The notes under the pieces: generated by a model
The model's input: only the letters and a program-made list of their open reading frames with translations
Database searches by the model: none
What the model was told of the DNA's origin: nothing
NCBI RefSeq assembly: GCF_018614915.1
Contig: NZ_JAGGNU010000020.1
Location: 1 to 64,000 of the forward strand
Direction: 5' to 3'
Source: Variovorax paradoxus
Lineage (GTDB): Bacteria; Pseudomonadota; Gammaproteobacteria; Burkholderiales; Burkholderiaceae_C
DNA: 64,000 nt
Position numbers and translations under genes: made by a program
Part shown: positions 18,381 to 27,686 of the stretch, piece after piece
How positions within the stretch are numbered: position 1 is the first letter of the stretch
Layout: the number at the start of each line of letters is the position of its first letter

Positions 18381-18415
18381 CATTCCCTGCGTCCGGAATA
18401 CGCAGGACGGGAATG
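18381..18415. terminator. Hairpin between convergent response regulator and tadC
   Basis: CATTCCC (18381-18387) pairs with GGGAATG (18409-18415). An inner GTCC pairs with GGAC, or TGCGT with ACGCA as an alternative. No U tract follows on either strand, so it may act as a bidirectional block or mRNA end protector rather than a classical terminator. Confidence 0.5.
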
Positions 18416-18480
18416 CAGCACAGTGGCCTATGCGAGCACCGCCGCCTGCTTGGCTCGCAAGTTGACCGGGGTCCGCGCAC

Positions 18481-19395
18481 TCACCTACTGCCCGTCAGCA
18501 TTGGCATCACAGTCCTGACAACTTGGATCAGCGCGGGCCCGAGGATCACCATCATGATCGATGGAAAAATGCAAAGAACCAGCGGGAACAGCATCTTGGT
18601 CGGCACCTTGGCTGCCAGCTCCTCCGCACGCACTTGGCGCTTATGCCGGAGATCGTCTGAGAACACTCGCAGCGATTCGCCGACACTGGTCCCGAACTTG
18701 TCTGCCTGCGTCAGCATGGTGGCGAAGGTCGCGATCTCCTCGACACCGGTTCGCAATGCGAGGTTGCGAAGCGATTTTTCGCGGGTGCTGCCGGCACGCA
18801 TCTCGAGGTTGGTCCAGTGCAGTTCCTCGGCCAGCGCTTCACTTGTTACGCGGATTTCCTCTGTCACCTTGACCAGAGCCGCATCAAGCCCGAGACCAGC
18901 CTCGACGCACACCAGCATCAGATCGGCCGCATCGGGAAAATTCTCGAAGATCTCCCGCTTGCGTTTCTTGATCATCCAATTGAGCGCGATGTTTGGCAGA
19001 TAGCATCCGAGCAGCGCCGCCAACGCCAGATACAGCACGAGCGTCATGCCGCTCACTTGGCTCGTGGTCCGGAGCGCCATCGCCAGTACGGCCGCAAAAA
19101 TCAAAGGCAGCAGTGTCTTGGAGCCAAAGAACACCAGGTGGGCGTCCGAGTGCTTAATGCCCGCATTCAGAAAGCGCAGCCGTAAAGGAGACGCGTCCCC
19201 ATTGGCGGTCGGCGATGAGAGATGGGCAAAGGGCCCGACAATCTTCACCACCGTTTCGGTCCATTCCGGCCCGCCCGTCGGATGCATCATCGCCTGCAGG
19301 CGCTGCTCCGCCTTGCTGGGCGCGAGCCAAAGGTAGACGCCGGCGATCGCAAGCATCACAGCCAGAAAAACGAGCACTGGAAACAGCAATTGCAT
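18481..19395 (-). CDS. tadC: Tad pilus inner-membrane protein TadC
   Basis: A 304-residue T2SS-F family platform protein. A membrane segment at the N terminus is followed by paired segments near 100-145 and one at the C terminus, around a cytoplasmic helical domain with FPDAADLMLVCVEAGLGLDAAL. TadC works with TadB as the platform on which the TadA ATPase drives Flp polymerisation. ATG 19395 follows GAGGAG and lies 11 bp after the tadB stop. This is the last gene of the operon. Confidence 0.93.
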   Translation of the reverse strand: MQLLFPVLVFLAVMLAIAGVYLWLAPSKAEQRLQAMMHPTGGPEWTETVVKIVGPFAHLSSPTANGDASPLRLRFLNAGIKHSDAHLVFFGSKTLLPLIFAAVLAMALRTTSQVSGMTLVLYLALAALLGCYLPNIALNWMIKKRKREIFENFPDAADLMLVCVEAGLGLDAALVKVTEEIRVTSEALAEELHWTNLEMRAGSTREKSLRNLALRTGVEEIATFATMLTQADKFGTSVGESLRVFSDDLRHKRQVRAEELAAKVPTKMLFPLVLCIFPSIMMVILGPALIQVVRTVMPMLTGSR

Positions 19396-19406
19396 TCTTC
19401 GCTCCT

Positions 19407-20399
19407 CTAGACGCGGATCCTGATGATCTTGCGCAAAATTACGACACCCACGGCCATGAAGCTGAGCATGTACTGGAGGATCGAGATGCCGATCGAATCC
19501 GTCCACAGAGGCGACATGAACTTGGGGTTAAAGATGTTCATGATCCCTGCCAGTACGAAGGGCATCAGGCCCAGGACCCAGGCCGAGAGCCGCCCTTCCG
19601 ACGAGAGAACTTTGACCTTGGCCATCATCTTTAGCCGCTCGCGGATAAGGCGGCTGAGGTTGCCCAGCACTTCGGTCAAGTTGCCGCCCGAATCTCGCTG
19701 GATCAGGACCGCCACCACGAAGTAGCGCAAGTCGGTAAGAGGGATCCGTTCACTTAGATTGGTGAGGGCCTGATTGAGCGACACGCCGAAGTTCACCTCG
19801 TCGGCGACGATGCGGAACTCATTGGCAATGGGCTCGGCCATTTCCTCGCCGATCATCTGGAGTCCCGACGAGAATGAGTGGCCGGAGCGCAGCGCGCGCA
19901 CCAGGAGGTCGAGCGCCTCGGGCACTTGGCGCTCGAAGCGGGACATACGCTTGTTGCGCTTGTACTGCACATACGGCAGTGGCAGGACACCGAGCCCTAC
20001 TGCGGCCCCCAGGCTCACGAGCAGGCCCGCGTGAAAGAAGCTGCTAACAACGAAGAAGCTCAAGCAGCCCGAAATCACGATGTAGAACAGCAGCTTGGAC
20101 ACAGTCCAGTCCAAGCCGGCCTGCAGGATCAGGCGGTCAAGATGGTGCACCCGTGGCAGATTGAGCAGCAGCCGCTGGAACGCCGGTACGCCGCTGAGCA
20201 GGCGCTGCTTCAGGAGCTGCGCCTGCACGCCGATGTCGCTCGCCGCAGAGAGCGCCCGAAGTCGCTTGTCGATCTTCGTGGCTTCCGGACCGTTTTGGGC
20301 CTTCCAGATCAGGTAGAGCCCCTCCAGCAGCAGCAGCACGGCGATGAACACCAGCACCGCGATGACCGTGAAGGAGTTACTTGCGAAGTTCTGCAGCAT
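19407..20399 (-). CDS. tadB: Tad pilus inner-membrane protein TadB
   Basis: A 330-residue T2SS-F platform protein, paralogous to tadC. Membrane segments lie near 10-32, 105-150, 270 and 300-320. The cytoplasmic core has VPEALDLLVRALRSGHSFSSGL and RDSGGNLTEVL, both family hallmarks. It begins 12 bp after tadA and precedes tadC, the standard order in Tad loci. Confidence 0.94.
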   Translation of the reverse strand: MLQNFASNSFTVIAVLVFIAVLLLLEGLYLIWKAQNGPEATKIDKRLRALSAASDIGVQAQLLKQRLLSGVPAFQRLLLNLPRVHHLDRLILQAGLDWTVSKLLFYIVISGCLSFFVVSSFFHAGLLVSLGAAVGLGVLPLPYVQYKRNKRMSRFERQVPEALDLLVRALRSGHSFSSGLQMIGEEMAEPIANEFRIVADEVNFGVSLNQALTNLSERIPLTDLRYFVVAVLIQRDSGGNLTEVLGNLSRLIRERLKMMAKVKVLSSEGRLSAWVLGLMPFVLAGIMNIFNPKFMSPLWTDSIGISILQYMLSFMAVGVVILRKIIRIRV

Positions 20400-20411
20400 G
20401 CTCCACCTCCT

Positions 20412-21779
20412 TCACTCGTAATGCTTGCCAGGATCGAACATCGAATCCGGGAGAGAGACTCCAAAGGTGCGAAGCCGCTCCGCAAACTTGGGCCGTACCC
20501 CGGTCGCTGCGAAATGTCCCAGCACCTCGCCTTCTGGGCCAACGCCGGTCTGCCGGAAAGCGAAGATCTCCTGCATCGTGATCACCTCACCTTCCATACC
20601 GGTGATCTCCTGGATGCTTGTGATCTTGCGCTTGCCGTCAATCAACCGCAGGCCCTGGATCACGACCGTAATCGCCGACGCGATCTGCTGCCGTGCCGCC
20701 TTATGCGGAAGGTTGAGATTTGCCATGCCGATCATGTTCTCGAGCCGCGACAGCGCGTCGCGAGGCGTGTTGGCGTGGATGGTCGTGAGCGATCCTTCAT
20801 GGCCGGTATTCATGGCCTGCAGCATGTCGACCGCCTCGGCGCCCCGGACTTCACCGATCACGATACGGTCGGGCCGCATCCGCAGTGCGTTGCGCACCAG
20901 CGCGCGCTGGGTGATTTCTCCACGCCCTTCGATGTTCATGGGCCGCGTCTCCATGCGCACCACATGCGGCTGCTGCATCTGGAGCTCGGCTGCGTCCTCG
21001 ATGGTGACAATACGTTCCGATTCGGGGATGTAGCCCGAAAGAATGTTCAGCAGCGTGGTCTTGCCGGCACCCGTGCCGCCCGAGATCAGCATGTTGACCT
21101 TTGCCCTGCTGAGGCCTTCGAGCATGAGGGCCATCTGCGGTGTCAGCGACTTGAGATCGTTGACGAGATTCTCCATCCGCAGCGGAACGTGCGCGAAGCG
21201 CCGAATGGACATCATCGGGCCATCCAGAGCTACCGGCGGAATTACCGCATTGACCCGCGAGCCGTCGGGCAGGCGCGCATCGACCATCGGGCTCGACTCG
21301 TCAATGCGCCGGCCAACCAGCGAGACGATCTTGTCGATGATGCGCAGCAGGTGCTTCTCGTCCGTGAAGGTGACGTTGGTGAGCTCGAGCCGTCCGCGGC
21401 GCTCCACATACACCTGATCGTGGTTGTTGACCAGGATGTCGGAGACGGATGGGTCCGCCATCAGGAGCTCGATCGGGCCGAAACCCAGCATCTCGTGCTG
21501 GATGTCGCGAATCAACGTGCGGCGCTCGATATCGTTGATAGCGGTCTGCTCCTCCTCGAGCAGACGTGTGATCATGGTCGCGATCTCCTGGCGCAGCACC
21601 TCGGGCGGGAGTGTTTCAAGTGCCGCGAGATCAAACTTTTCGAGCAACTTCAGGTGCATTTTGCCCTTGAGCGTCTTGTAGGAACTGGTCGCGACCGAAG
21701 GCTGCTCGTTGACAGCATGCATCTGAGATCGGACGATGGGCTCAATCTCTACGGCGTCGAGTTTCTCTCTGAATGACAT
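20412..21779 (-). CDS. tadA: Tad pilus assembly ATPase TadA/CpaF
   Basis: A 455-residue secretion ATPase (VirB11/PulE superfamily) that powers Flp pilus extension. It has an N-terminal helical domain, the central block [21 protein letters not shown], Walker A GGTGAGKT, the Asp box TIEDAAELQ, Walker [13 protein letters not shown] and the His box [15 protein letters not shown] 21779, preceded by AAAGGTGG, gives the usual CpaF N terminus and is preferred to the open frame that continues upstream. Confidence 0.95.
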   Translation of the reverse strand: MSFREKLDAVEIEPIVRSQMHAVNEQPSVATSSYKTLKGKMHLKLLEKFDLAALETLPPEVLRQEIATMITRLLEEEQTAINDIERRTLIRDIQHEMLGFGPIELLMADPSVSDILVNNHDQVYVERRGRLELTNVTFTDEKHLLRIIDKIVSLVGRRIDESSPMVDARLPDGSRVNAVIPPVALDGPMMSIRRFAHVPLRMENLVNDLKSLTPQMALMLEGLSRAKVNMLISGGTGAGKTTLLNILSGYIPESERIVTIEDAAELQMQQPHVVRMETRPMNIEGRGEITQRALVRNALRMRPDRIVIGEVRGAEAVDMLQAMNTGHEGSLTTIHANTPRDALSRLENMIGMANLNLPHKAARQQIASAITVVIQGLRLIDGKRKITSIQEITGMEGEVITMQEIFAFRQTGVGPEGEVLGHFAATGVRPKFAERLRTFGVSLPDSMFDPGKHYE

Positions 21780-21847
21780 GGAAACCACCTTTGGTTTAAG
21801 CGAGTGACAAAGCTGAGCAGGACGGCGGCGGCTGCTTGAGAGTGGAG

Positions 21848-23002
21848 TCAACCCTTCTTGAACAGCCGAACGAAGAAGCTGGCGTTTTCTTCTTGGCGGG
21901 GGCTCAGCGAAAGAGCCAGATCGGCAATGCACTTGCTCACGGGATTGGAACGCGCGATGTCGACCAGCGGCGTGCCGCGATTGATCGAGTTGTTTACTTC
22001 CTTGTAGGCATCAGGAATCGTTAGCAACGTGAAGTCCGCCAGCGAGCGGCGAACGTCGGCAAGGCTGATCTCGCCGCCCTTGTCGAAACGATTCACGATC
22101 AGCTCCAATTTGCTCGCCGGGTACCCAAGCGATTTGAAGACGCTCATGAGCTTGTTGGCATTGCGGATCGCGGGAAGCGTTGCCTGCAGGACCGGATAGA
22201 TGCGATGAGCGCGGTCAAGCGCGCGGATCACGAGCGTGGTGAGCGTCTGCTCGACGTCAAGCAGTACGAAGTCATAGTGCGCGACCGCGACGTTAAGGAT
22301 CGCGTCCACATGCTCCGCCTTGACCTCCATTGCCGTGGCGGGGTCCTCCGGCGCCGCAAGAATGCTGAAGTTGGGCGCGATCTTCACCGTGCTCGCCGCG
22401 AGAAAGGAAGGGTCGAGCCGGCTGATATCGTGCGCGACATCGGCCACCGTCGAACCAGGTCGGCCGTCGTGCACATAGGAAAGCGCTTCGCCAAACTGCA
22501 GATTCAGATCAATCAACAGCACCGACTTGCCCTCGGCTGCGAGCTGATAGCCCAAGTTGGTCGCGATGAAGGTCGCACCACTGCCGCCCTTGCAAGCCAT
22601 GAACGCTAATACTCTGCCGGAGGTCTGGCCTTGCTGGCCGACGAGTTTGGCGGCCAGGCGACTGACCGCCGACTCCAGCGCCAAGGGTGAAACGGGCGAG
22701 GGAAGCACCTCGCGCACGCCGGCGCGCATCGAATTGATCAGGAACTCGGGCGTTTGACTCGCGCAGAGCAGGATCATCGCAATCTTGCGATGGTGCGTGG
22801 TGATGTACTCGACCAGCGCGAGCTCGTTCGGGTCGCAGCACATGCCGTCGACCAGCATGAGGTCGGGCTGCTCCTGCTCGGCAACCAGCCGCATGCGGGT
22901 CTTGCCGCCGTCGAAAAGCACGACAGTGTGCGAGTGAGCCTCGAGCACCTTGCTCATGTCTTGGAGGTGGTGCCTGTTGGGCGAGATGATGGCTATCTTC
23001 AT
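21848..23002 (-). CDS. tadZ: Tad localisation ATPase TadZ/CpaE
   Basis: A 384-residue MinD/ParA-like protein that places the Tad machine at the pole. An N-terminal receiver-like domain (residues 1-125, DLMLVDGMCCDPNEL) lacks a complete phosphorylation site. The ATPase domain has a deviant Walker A, CKGGSGATFIATNLG, with Ala where MinD has a second Lys or Gly-Lys. A conserved DFVLLDVE and a C-terminal KLELIVNRFDKGG follow. It lies 11 bp after the tadG-like gene and 68 bp before tadA. Confidence 0.92.
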   Translation of the reverse strand: MKIAIISPNRHHLQDMSKVLEAHSHTVVLFDGGKTRMRLVAEQEQPDLMLVDGMCCDPNELALVEYITTHHRKIAMILLCASQTPEFLINSMRAGVREVLPSPVSPLALESAVSRLAAKLVGQQGQTSGRVLAFMACKGGSGATFIATNLGYQLAAEGKSVLLIDLNLQFGEALSYVHDGRPGSTVADVAHDISRLDPSFLAASTVKIAPNFSILAAPEDPATAMEVKAEHVDAILNVAVAHYDFVLLDVEQTLTTLVIRALDRAHRIYPVLQATLPAIRNANKLMSVFKSLGYPASKLELIVNRFDKGGEISLADVRRSLADFTLLTIPDAYKEVNNSINRGTPLVDIARSNPVSKCIADLALSLSPRQEENASFFVRLFKKG

Positions 23003-23013
23003 TTCGTACCCTT

Positions 23014-24132
23014 TTATTGCGCCAACCGCGGCGGTGTATAAGTTCCGTAATAGGGCCCGATGCCACTCGAGCCACTCGCGACAGTGCTCTTGATAAAATG
23101 GCCTTCTATGTATTTATCGCTCCCGCCACGGACATCGTCGATGTGAAAACCAGCAAAGGCAACAACGGGTGTTTGTGAATTTGTGCTCCATCCGGAAGCC
23201 TGATCAACAACTGCCACTGTGACATCTGCCCCCGGAGGCGTCGGATATTTGCTATCGAGATCGTTGTAGTTCGACGCTTTCGTTCCGGGCTCTATCCAAG
23301 TTTGATCTCCTATATTGATAGGATCTGGATTGCCGTTATTAATCAGCTCTTTAATAGCGCTGGCACTATTGACATCCAACTTGAATGAAGTCCATTGACC
23401 AGATTCACACGTTCCATAATGGTATGACGACCCGATCCTGATTCTCCAAGGCTCGCCAATCACCTGCGGCACACCATTCAATGTAGTTGCAGTCGCAATC
23501 TTGGGTGAACCCGTAGTCGAATCCCAATAAAGATCGAACATGCATTTGTTTATGGCTTGGGGAATGAGACTTCCCGGCGATACGGTGCTAGGCGATGAAA
23601 CGACTGACACGGCCCGGGCTGTCATGGGCACATCCGCTCCACCGCCGAATATCATCCTGGTTAGCATGACAATAGGGCCATTGTTTTGACCGATGTCTTT
23701 TGTGATTACAACTCTCACGGCCGGTTTATCGTTGGCTGTAATGGGAGTGAAGGTCGTCGACAGCGTCCCACCAGATGCATTTCCCGACAGGAGATTCCAA
23801 TACCCGGCATTGATTTGATGACCCGAGTCCAGCGTCGAAATGGGTAAATTTGCGGCCGAGTTAAGCCCCAGTTGCGAAGTTGCCTTGGCAACGGCTATAT
23901 CCCAGTTAAGAGCTGTGGCCGGGCTGCTTGTGCATTCCGATGTAGAGCCCGCGAGAGTTTGCTTTGTCAGGCAGTTTGCGCCAGCCAATGCTGCTGCATC
24001 TGCAACATTCTGCATTTCGTTTCGGACGATATAAATTCTTCCGACATCTATGGCGAGTACAGCAAATCCGGCCAGCACCAGAATTAACCCGGCCATCAAA
24101 ACAAGAATCGATCCATTTTCTTGCCTTTTCAT
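23014..24132 (-). CDS. tadG: TadG-like Flp pilus minor component
   Basis: A 372-residue protein with the TadG N-terminal module: a short basic start, NGSILVLMAG, one transmembrane helix and VGRIYIVRNEMQNVADAAALAGA. The periplasmic remainder is beta-rich and lacks the von Willebrand A domain and MIDAS of classical TadG. ATG 24132 is chosen because GAGGTG lies just upstream and it starts 8 bp after tadE. Base composition is far lower in GC than the rest of the operon (one 60-bp sample near 23,300 is 43 percent), suggesting import or rapid divergence of this surface-exposed part. Confidence 0.85.
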   Translation of the reverse strand: MKRQENGSILVLMAGLILVLAGFAVLAIDVGRIYIVRNEMQNVADAAALAGANCLTKQTLAGSTSECTSSPATALNWDIAVAKATSQLGLNSAANLPISTLDSGHQINAGYWNLLSGNASGGTLSTTFTPITANDKPAVRVVITKDIGQNNGPIVMLTRMIFGGGADVPMTARAVSVVSSPSTVSPGSLIPQAINKCMFDLYWDSTTGSPKIATATTLNGVPQVIGEPWRIRIGSSYHYGTCESGQWTSFKLDVNSASAIKELINNGNPDPINIGDQTWIEPGTKASNYNDLDSKYPTPPGADVTVAVVDQASGWSTNSQTPVVAFAGFHIDDVRGGSDKYIEGHFIKSTVASGSSGIGPYYGTYTPPRLAQ

Positions 24133-24140
24133 GATGCACC

Positions 24141-24599
24141 TCATTCGTGATTCATTTGCGTCGACGCGGTCAGGGTCAACGCACTTCCGACTGCTGTCGG
24201 ACCGGTACCCAGTGACCACCACGTGCCTAACGAAAAGCCTGTCACCGCATAGGTGATATCCACCGTCACAGGTGTGTTGAAGGCGGGCGCAATAACAGGG
24301 GTCACAGTTATGGTCGGATCCGCAGTACCGGTACAGGTGGCGGTGCGTGTTCCACTGCTGACCGTAATAAGCGAGTCCTTGGCATAATTACATGCCACCT
24401 GCTTTATGACATTGGCATCCCACGCAGCGGCGCTCAAGATTATTCCTCTTCGAGCGGCTTCCCTGCTCGCGTTGGTAATAATCGCCTTGTTATAAACAAT
24501 TATTCCAAAGTCGAGAATGGCGAACATGATCAACACCACGAATGGCAGAATTAATGCGAATTCCACCGCCTGCGCGCCTTTTTGGTAGCGGAGATTCAT
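24141..24599 (-). CDS. tadE: TadE pseudopilin
   Basis: A 152-residue pseudopilin. The prepilin site is Gly8 followed by AQAVEF (Glu and Phe at +5 and +6), as needed by the TadV peptidase, then a 20-residue hydrophobic helix. LDFGIIVYNKAIITNASREAARRG is the region that follows (residues about 30-53) and is the TadE signature. Two Cys downstream may form a disulfide. It lies between a hairpin and the tadG-like gene and shares the AT-rich composition. Confidence 0.93.
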   Translation of the reverse strand: MNLRYQKGAQAVEFALILPFVVLIMFAILDFGIIVYNKAIITNASREAARRGIILSAAAWDANVIKQVACNYAKDSLITVSSGTRTATCTGTADPTITVTPVIAPAFNTPVTVDITYAVTGFSLGTWWSLGTGPTAVGSALTLTASTQMNHE

Positions 24600-24619
24600 A
24601 TAGATTTTCTGGTTGTGGA

Positions 24620-24652
24620 CTCAATAAGAGATGCGCTGCATCTCTTATTGAG
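24620..24652 (-). terminator. Perfect 15-bp-stem hairpin between flp and tadE
   Basis: CTCAATAAGAGATGC (24620-24634) and its exact complement (24638-24652) flank a 3-nt loop. The structure begins 12 bp after the flp stop codon. No U tract follows, so partial termination or protection of the pilin mRNA from 3' decay are both possible. Either would give more major pilin than assembly protein. Confidence 0.75.
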
Positions 24653-24664
24653 CAATTCGTTGAA

Positions 24665-24868
24665 TTACGTGCAGGTGGCGCCAGGGGTAAAGCAAGTTGT
24701 CAGGCGAGCAACGAGGGTAGCAAATGAGGACCTGAGTCCCGAGGTTTCGTCACCCAGCGCGATCACCAGCACGATCGACACTACTGCGATAATGAGCGCG
24801 TACTCTACGACTTGCGCGCCTTCTTCTTTCTTGGCGAAGGAGCGGATTGAGTTCATGAGATTGTTCAT
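24665..24868 (-). CDS. flp: Major Flp pilin
   Basis: A 67-residue prepilin. The leader is basic (MNNLMNSIRSFAKKEEG) and ends at Gly17. The mature start AQVVEY has the Glu22-Tyr23 pair at +5/+6 that TadV and the assembly machine need. A single hydrophobic helix follows, and the C-terminal tail contains two Cys (TTCF and ATCT). It is longer and more typical than the second pilin at the head of the operon, so it is probably the bulk subunit. It has its own 124-bp leader upstream. Confidence 0.95.
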   Translation of the reverse strand: MNNLMNSIRSFAKKEEGAQVVEYALIIAVVSIVLVIALGDETSGLRSSFATLVARLTTCFTPGATCT

Positions 24869-24992
24869 TTTGGTACCTGTAAATATGAATTGATGAATAT
24901 GATTTAGATGACATAGCGGCAGAAGTATTGATAATTGTCGACGTCAACTCCTTTCGTTAAGATGGCGGCTGTTTGGCAGCCTTTTGTCGCAT
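24869..24992 (-). promoter_or_regulatory. AT-rich leader of flp with possible promoter
   Basis: Minus strand reads GAGTTGACGTCGACAATTATC about 85 bp before the flp ATG. TTGACG is a good -35, but no -10 at ideal spacing was found. A small stem (GGCTG/CAGCC) precedes it, just after the lipoprotein stop. AGGT lies 7 bp before the ATG. Separate transcription of flp is plausible. Confidence 0.35.
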
Positions 24993-25265
24993 TCACCTGG
25001 CACCACCGATGGCGCCTCCAATGTTGATGACATTGACGGCTGGCGGCGGCGCCTTGTAGGTGCCCTGATAAAGAAGGATCGACTCCCGGGCCGATTTCCC
25101 ATCCAAGCCGGCTGCCGGATCAGGATTCTTACCAGCGTCCGGGTTGATGATCATTTTTCTCTTTGCTTCCCGAACGGCGTCACCAAAGCGCGCGTCGTAA
25201 TGGGGAGTCATCGATGAGCAGCCTGCTAACAGGCCAATAAGCAGTGCAATGGGAAGCTTGGTCAT
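24993..25265 (-). CDS. Small Tad-associated lipoprotein
   Basis: A 90-residue lipoprotein. The signal ends at LLAGCSS, so the Cys near residue 16 is the lipidation site. The mature part is hydrophilic, with FGDAVREAKRKMIINPDA and DGKSARESILLYQGTYKAPPP, a pattern resembling short lipoproteins found after the secretin in Burkholderiales Tad loci. It could be the pilotin or RcpB-like partner of the secretin. ATG 25265 follows AGAGGA. It occupies the place usually held by cpaD/rcpB but is much shorter. Confidence 0.8.
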   Translation of the reverse strand: MTKLPIALLIGLLAGCSSMTPHYDARFGDAVREAKRKMIINPDAGKNPDPAAGLDGKSARESILLYQGTYKAPPPAVNVINIGGAIGGAR

Positions 25266-25275
25266 GACGTCCTCT

Positions 25276-26778
25276 TTACTTGGGTTCTGAAGCGGGAGGG
25301 AAAGGAGCCGGCTGGGAGCTTTCCAGCGCACCGTTGAAATAAACCTCCGCGCGGCTGGGCACGACGTGGTTGTCCGTGGGCAGCCTGGGCGCCTCGGCCA
25401 ACGGCTTGACCAAACGCGGGGTGATCACGAACAGCAGCTCCGTCTGGTCGTTCTGGAATTCGGTGCTGCGAGCCAGCGCACCCACCACCGGCACCTCGCC
25501 GAGCCCCGGGAAGCGCTTGATCGTTTCCGTGACGTTGTTCTTGATCAGGCCGGCAATGACGAAGCTTTGACCGTCGTTGAGTTGCACGGTGGTGTCGGCT
25601 CGCCGTACGGTGAGCGACGGCAACACCGAAGTCACGCCACTGACCGTCGTGAATGGCGAACCGGTCTGCGACAGATCCGAGACCTCGGACACCATCTTCA
25701 GGTTGACCCGGCCGCCGTTCAACACGGTGGGCATGAATTTCACGCCAATGCCGAATTCCTTTTCTTCCAGCGTGACGGTGGGGACGCCGCCGGCGCTCTG
25801 GCTCTGAGAGACTGGGATGAAGATCTTGCCGCCCGACAAGAAGCTGGCCTGCTGTCCGCTGATCGCCATGATGTTGGGCTCGGCCAGGACGCGCACCAGG
25901 CCATCGTCCTTCTGGCCGTCGAGCGAGATCGCCGTCTTGCCGGCGCGAAGCGCTTCCGCGAATGCACCGCCTCCGCTCAGGAAGCTGGAGATCAGCGTAT
26001 AGGTGTTGGTCGCGCCGTTGGTGAATCTTTGCGCAGCAATGCTCGAGCCGAGCTTGTCGAGCAGCGTCTTGCTGACCTCGGCGATCTTGACTTCGAGCAT
26101 GACCTGCTGCGGCGTCGTGATGCGAAGAAGGTTGACCACCTTCTTGCCGTCGCCGTAGGAGGTGGCCAGGCTCATCACGTCGTCCAGCTTCAGCGCATCG
26201 CTGACCTCGCCCGTGAGCACGATGGCCCTTTCGGCGCCCCGCACCTTGATGCGGTTTTCCTCGGGCATCAGTTCGGCCAGCTTCGCCTGCAGCGCGCCAG
26301 GATCGATCGAGACGATGATGTCCTTGATGAAGCAGGCGCCCTGCGCGTTCTGCAGGATCACGTTCATCGATCCCGCGACCTTTCCCCTGAAGAACAGATC
26401 CGTGGGGCTGAGCAGCATGACTTCCATGTCGGCCACGCCGTCGCCTGCATTCGCTTGGGTCGCAGGGGCGGGGCGCGCAGGCGCTGGTGCCGCCCCAGGT
26501 GCGGCCGTCGCGGCGGCACTCGGTGCAGGAGCCCTGCTCGGCGGTTGGCCGCTCACGATGATGCGGGCGACCCGCACGTCCAGCGGTATGACAGTGGATT
26601 TCCCGAGCGTCACGTAGGTCGGGCGGTCGTCCTGGATCACGGATGTGCAGCGCTTGGTGCCGGAGCTGCTTGCGCTGGGGGTAGGCGCCGGAGTGACGGG
26701 CGAGTCGTCGGCCGCGAATGAGGGCCCCGTCAATGCCAGCGCTGCGAGCAGCACCAGCGACTTGTGGTGGTTGTGCAC
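25276..26778 (-). CDS. rcpA: Tad pilus outer-membrane secretin RcpA/CpaC
   Basis: A 500-residue secretin that forms the outer-membrane channel for the Flp pilus. A signal peptide (cut after SFA) leads to a Pro/Ala-rich stretch. N-terminal BON-like and N domains follow (TYVTLGKSTVIPLDVRVARIIV; ERAIVLTGEVSDALKLDDV). The secretin domain has VMLEVKIAEVSK, FGIGVKFMPTV and VPVVGALARSTEFQNDQTELLFVITPRLV. The GTG at 26778, 8 bp after GAGGAG, is chosen over the ATG of the longer frame because it begins directly with a signal peptide. Confidence 0.94.
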   Translation of the reverse strand: MHNHHKSLVLLAALALTGPSFAADDSPVTPAPTPSASSSGTKRCTSVIQDDRPTYVTLGKSTVIPLDVRVARIIVSGQPPSRAPAPSAAATAAPGAAPAPARPAPATQANAGDGVADMEVMLLSPTDLFFRGKVAGSMNVILQNAQGACFIKDIIVSIDPGALQAKLAELMPEENRIKVRGAERAIVLTGEVSDALKLDDVMSLATSYGDGKKVVNLLRITTPQQVMLEVKIAEVSKTLLDKLGSSIAAQRFTNGATNTYTLISSFLSGGGAFAEALRAGKTAISLDGQKDDGLVRVLAEPNIMAISGQQASFLSGGKIFIPVSQSQSAGGVPTVTLEEKEFGIGVKFMPTVLNGGRVNLKMVSEVSDLSQTGSPFTTVSGVTSVLPSLTVRRADTTVQLNDGQSFVIAGLIKNNVTETIKRFPGLGEVPVVGALARSTEFQNDQTELLFVITPRLVKPLAEAPRLPTDNHVVPSRAEVYFNGALESSQPAPFPPASEPK

Positions 26779-26804
26779 TTGAACTTCTCCTCTGTGTTCT
26801 TTGG

Positions 26805-27647
26805 TCAGAAGCAATTGAGGGCTCGGCCGGAGCTCTGGATCACTTCCACGCATTCGGCGAGCGGTGCGACCGCGGGCTTGCCGACGATCGCCCTGGGCTT
26901 GGCCGCTGCAGGTGCGGCCAGCGCGACCACGGGCAGGATTTCCTTTTCACCGAAGAGCTGGCTCTTGGTGATGCCGGTGGTGACGACCTTCGTCTTGTCG
27001 GTCTGGTTGCGCAGCACCAGGGACAGCGTGCCGACGCTGCGGGCGAGATCGAGCTTCTCGGAGTCCTCTAGCGACAGCTCGAGCGTCACGGCGCTGACCA
27101 CCTTGGGCTTGGTTTCGTCGCGGCCCACCTCCTGCGCCACGGCGAGCACCAGGACGTGCTCCAGCACCGTCTTGCTGATTTGCTTTCCTTCCTCGCCCTT
27201 GGCCTTCTCCTGCTGGGCGTTCACCATCACGTCGACGTAGTTGCCGGGCAGCGCGAAGCCGGCGACGCCGACCACGTCGTTGACCCGCACCGTCATCGCC
27301 CGCTTGCCGGAGGCGATGACCGCCGAGAGCCCGCCCTTGGTGCCCACCGGTGCGAGCTTGCCTTCGAGGATGGCCTCGCCGCGCAGCACGCTGACCTTGG
27401 CGACGCGGTCCTGCACGTCCTTGAGTTCATTGAAAGCGCCAACCGGCACGGACCCGCTCGGCCAATCGACGCTCGAGAGCATTTGTGCATTGATCTTGCT
27501 GCCAAGCTCGATATCGACCACGGCCACGACCACCTTGTTGGAAGAAATGCTCCCTTGCCGTGATACCCAGCCCGACGCATAGACGGCGGCTGCCAGGCCG
27601 GTCAGGATGGCCAGAATCAGAAGACCGAATGCCTTGATATTTCTCAT
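26805..27647 (-). CDS. rcpC: Tad pilus periplasmic protein RcpC/CpaB
   Basis: A 280-residue CpaB-family protein anchored by one N-terminal helix. The SAF (antifreeze-like) domain reads VVVAVVDIELGSKINAQML to VGAFNELKDVQDRVAKVSVLRGE. It is followed by a beta-rich region with KRAMTVRVNDVVGVAGFALPGNYVDVM. CpaB proteins contact the secretin and perhaps peptidoglycan. Two C-terminal Cys may form a disulfide. It lies 26 bp upstream of rcpA. Confidence 0.93.
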   Translation of the reverse strand: MRNIKAFGLLILAILTGLAAAVYASGWVSRQGSISSNKVVVAVVDIELGSKINAQMLSSVDWPSGSVPVGAFNELKDVQDRVAKVSVLRGEAILEGKLAPVGTKGGLSAVIASGKRAMTVRVNDVVGVAGFALPGNYVDVMVNAQQEKAKGEEGKQISKTVLEHVLVLAVAQEVGRDETKPKVVSAVTLELSLEDSEKLDLARSVGTLSLVLRNQTDKTKVVTTGITKSQLFGEKEILPVVALAAPAAAKPRAIVGKPAVAPLAECVEVIQSSGRALNCF

Positions 27648-27686
27648 TGCTTGCCCCTAAATTGATTGCCAAAAGCGGCGCACCAG

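Noticed and set aside
18381..18415. Classical Rho-independent terminator
   Set aside because: No run of U follows the stem on either strand, so it is only listed as a hairpin of uncertain function.
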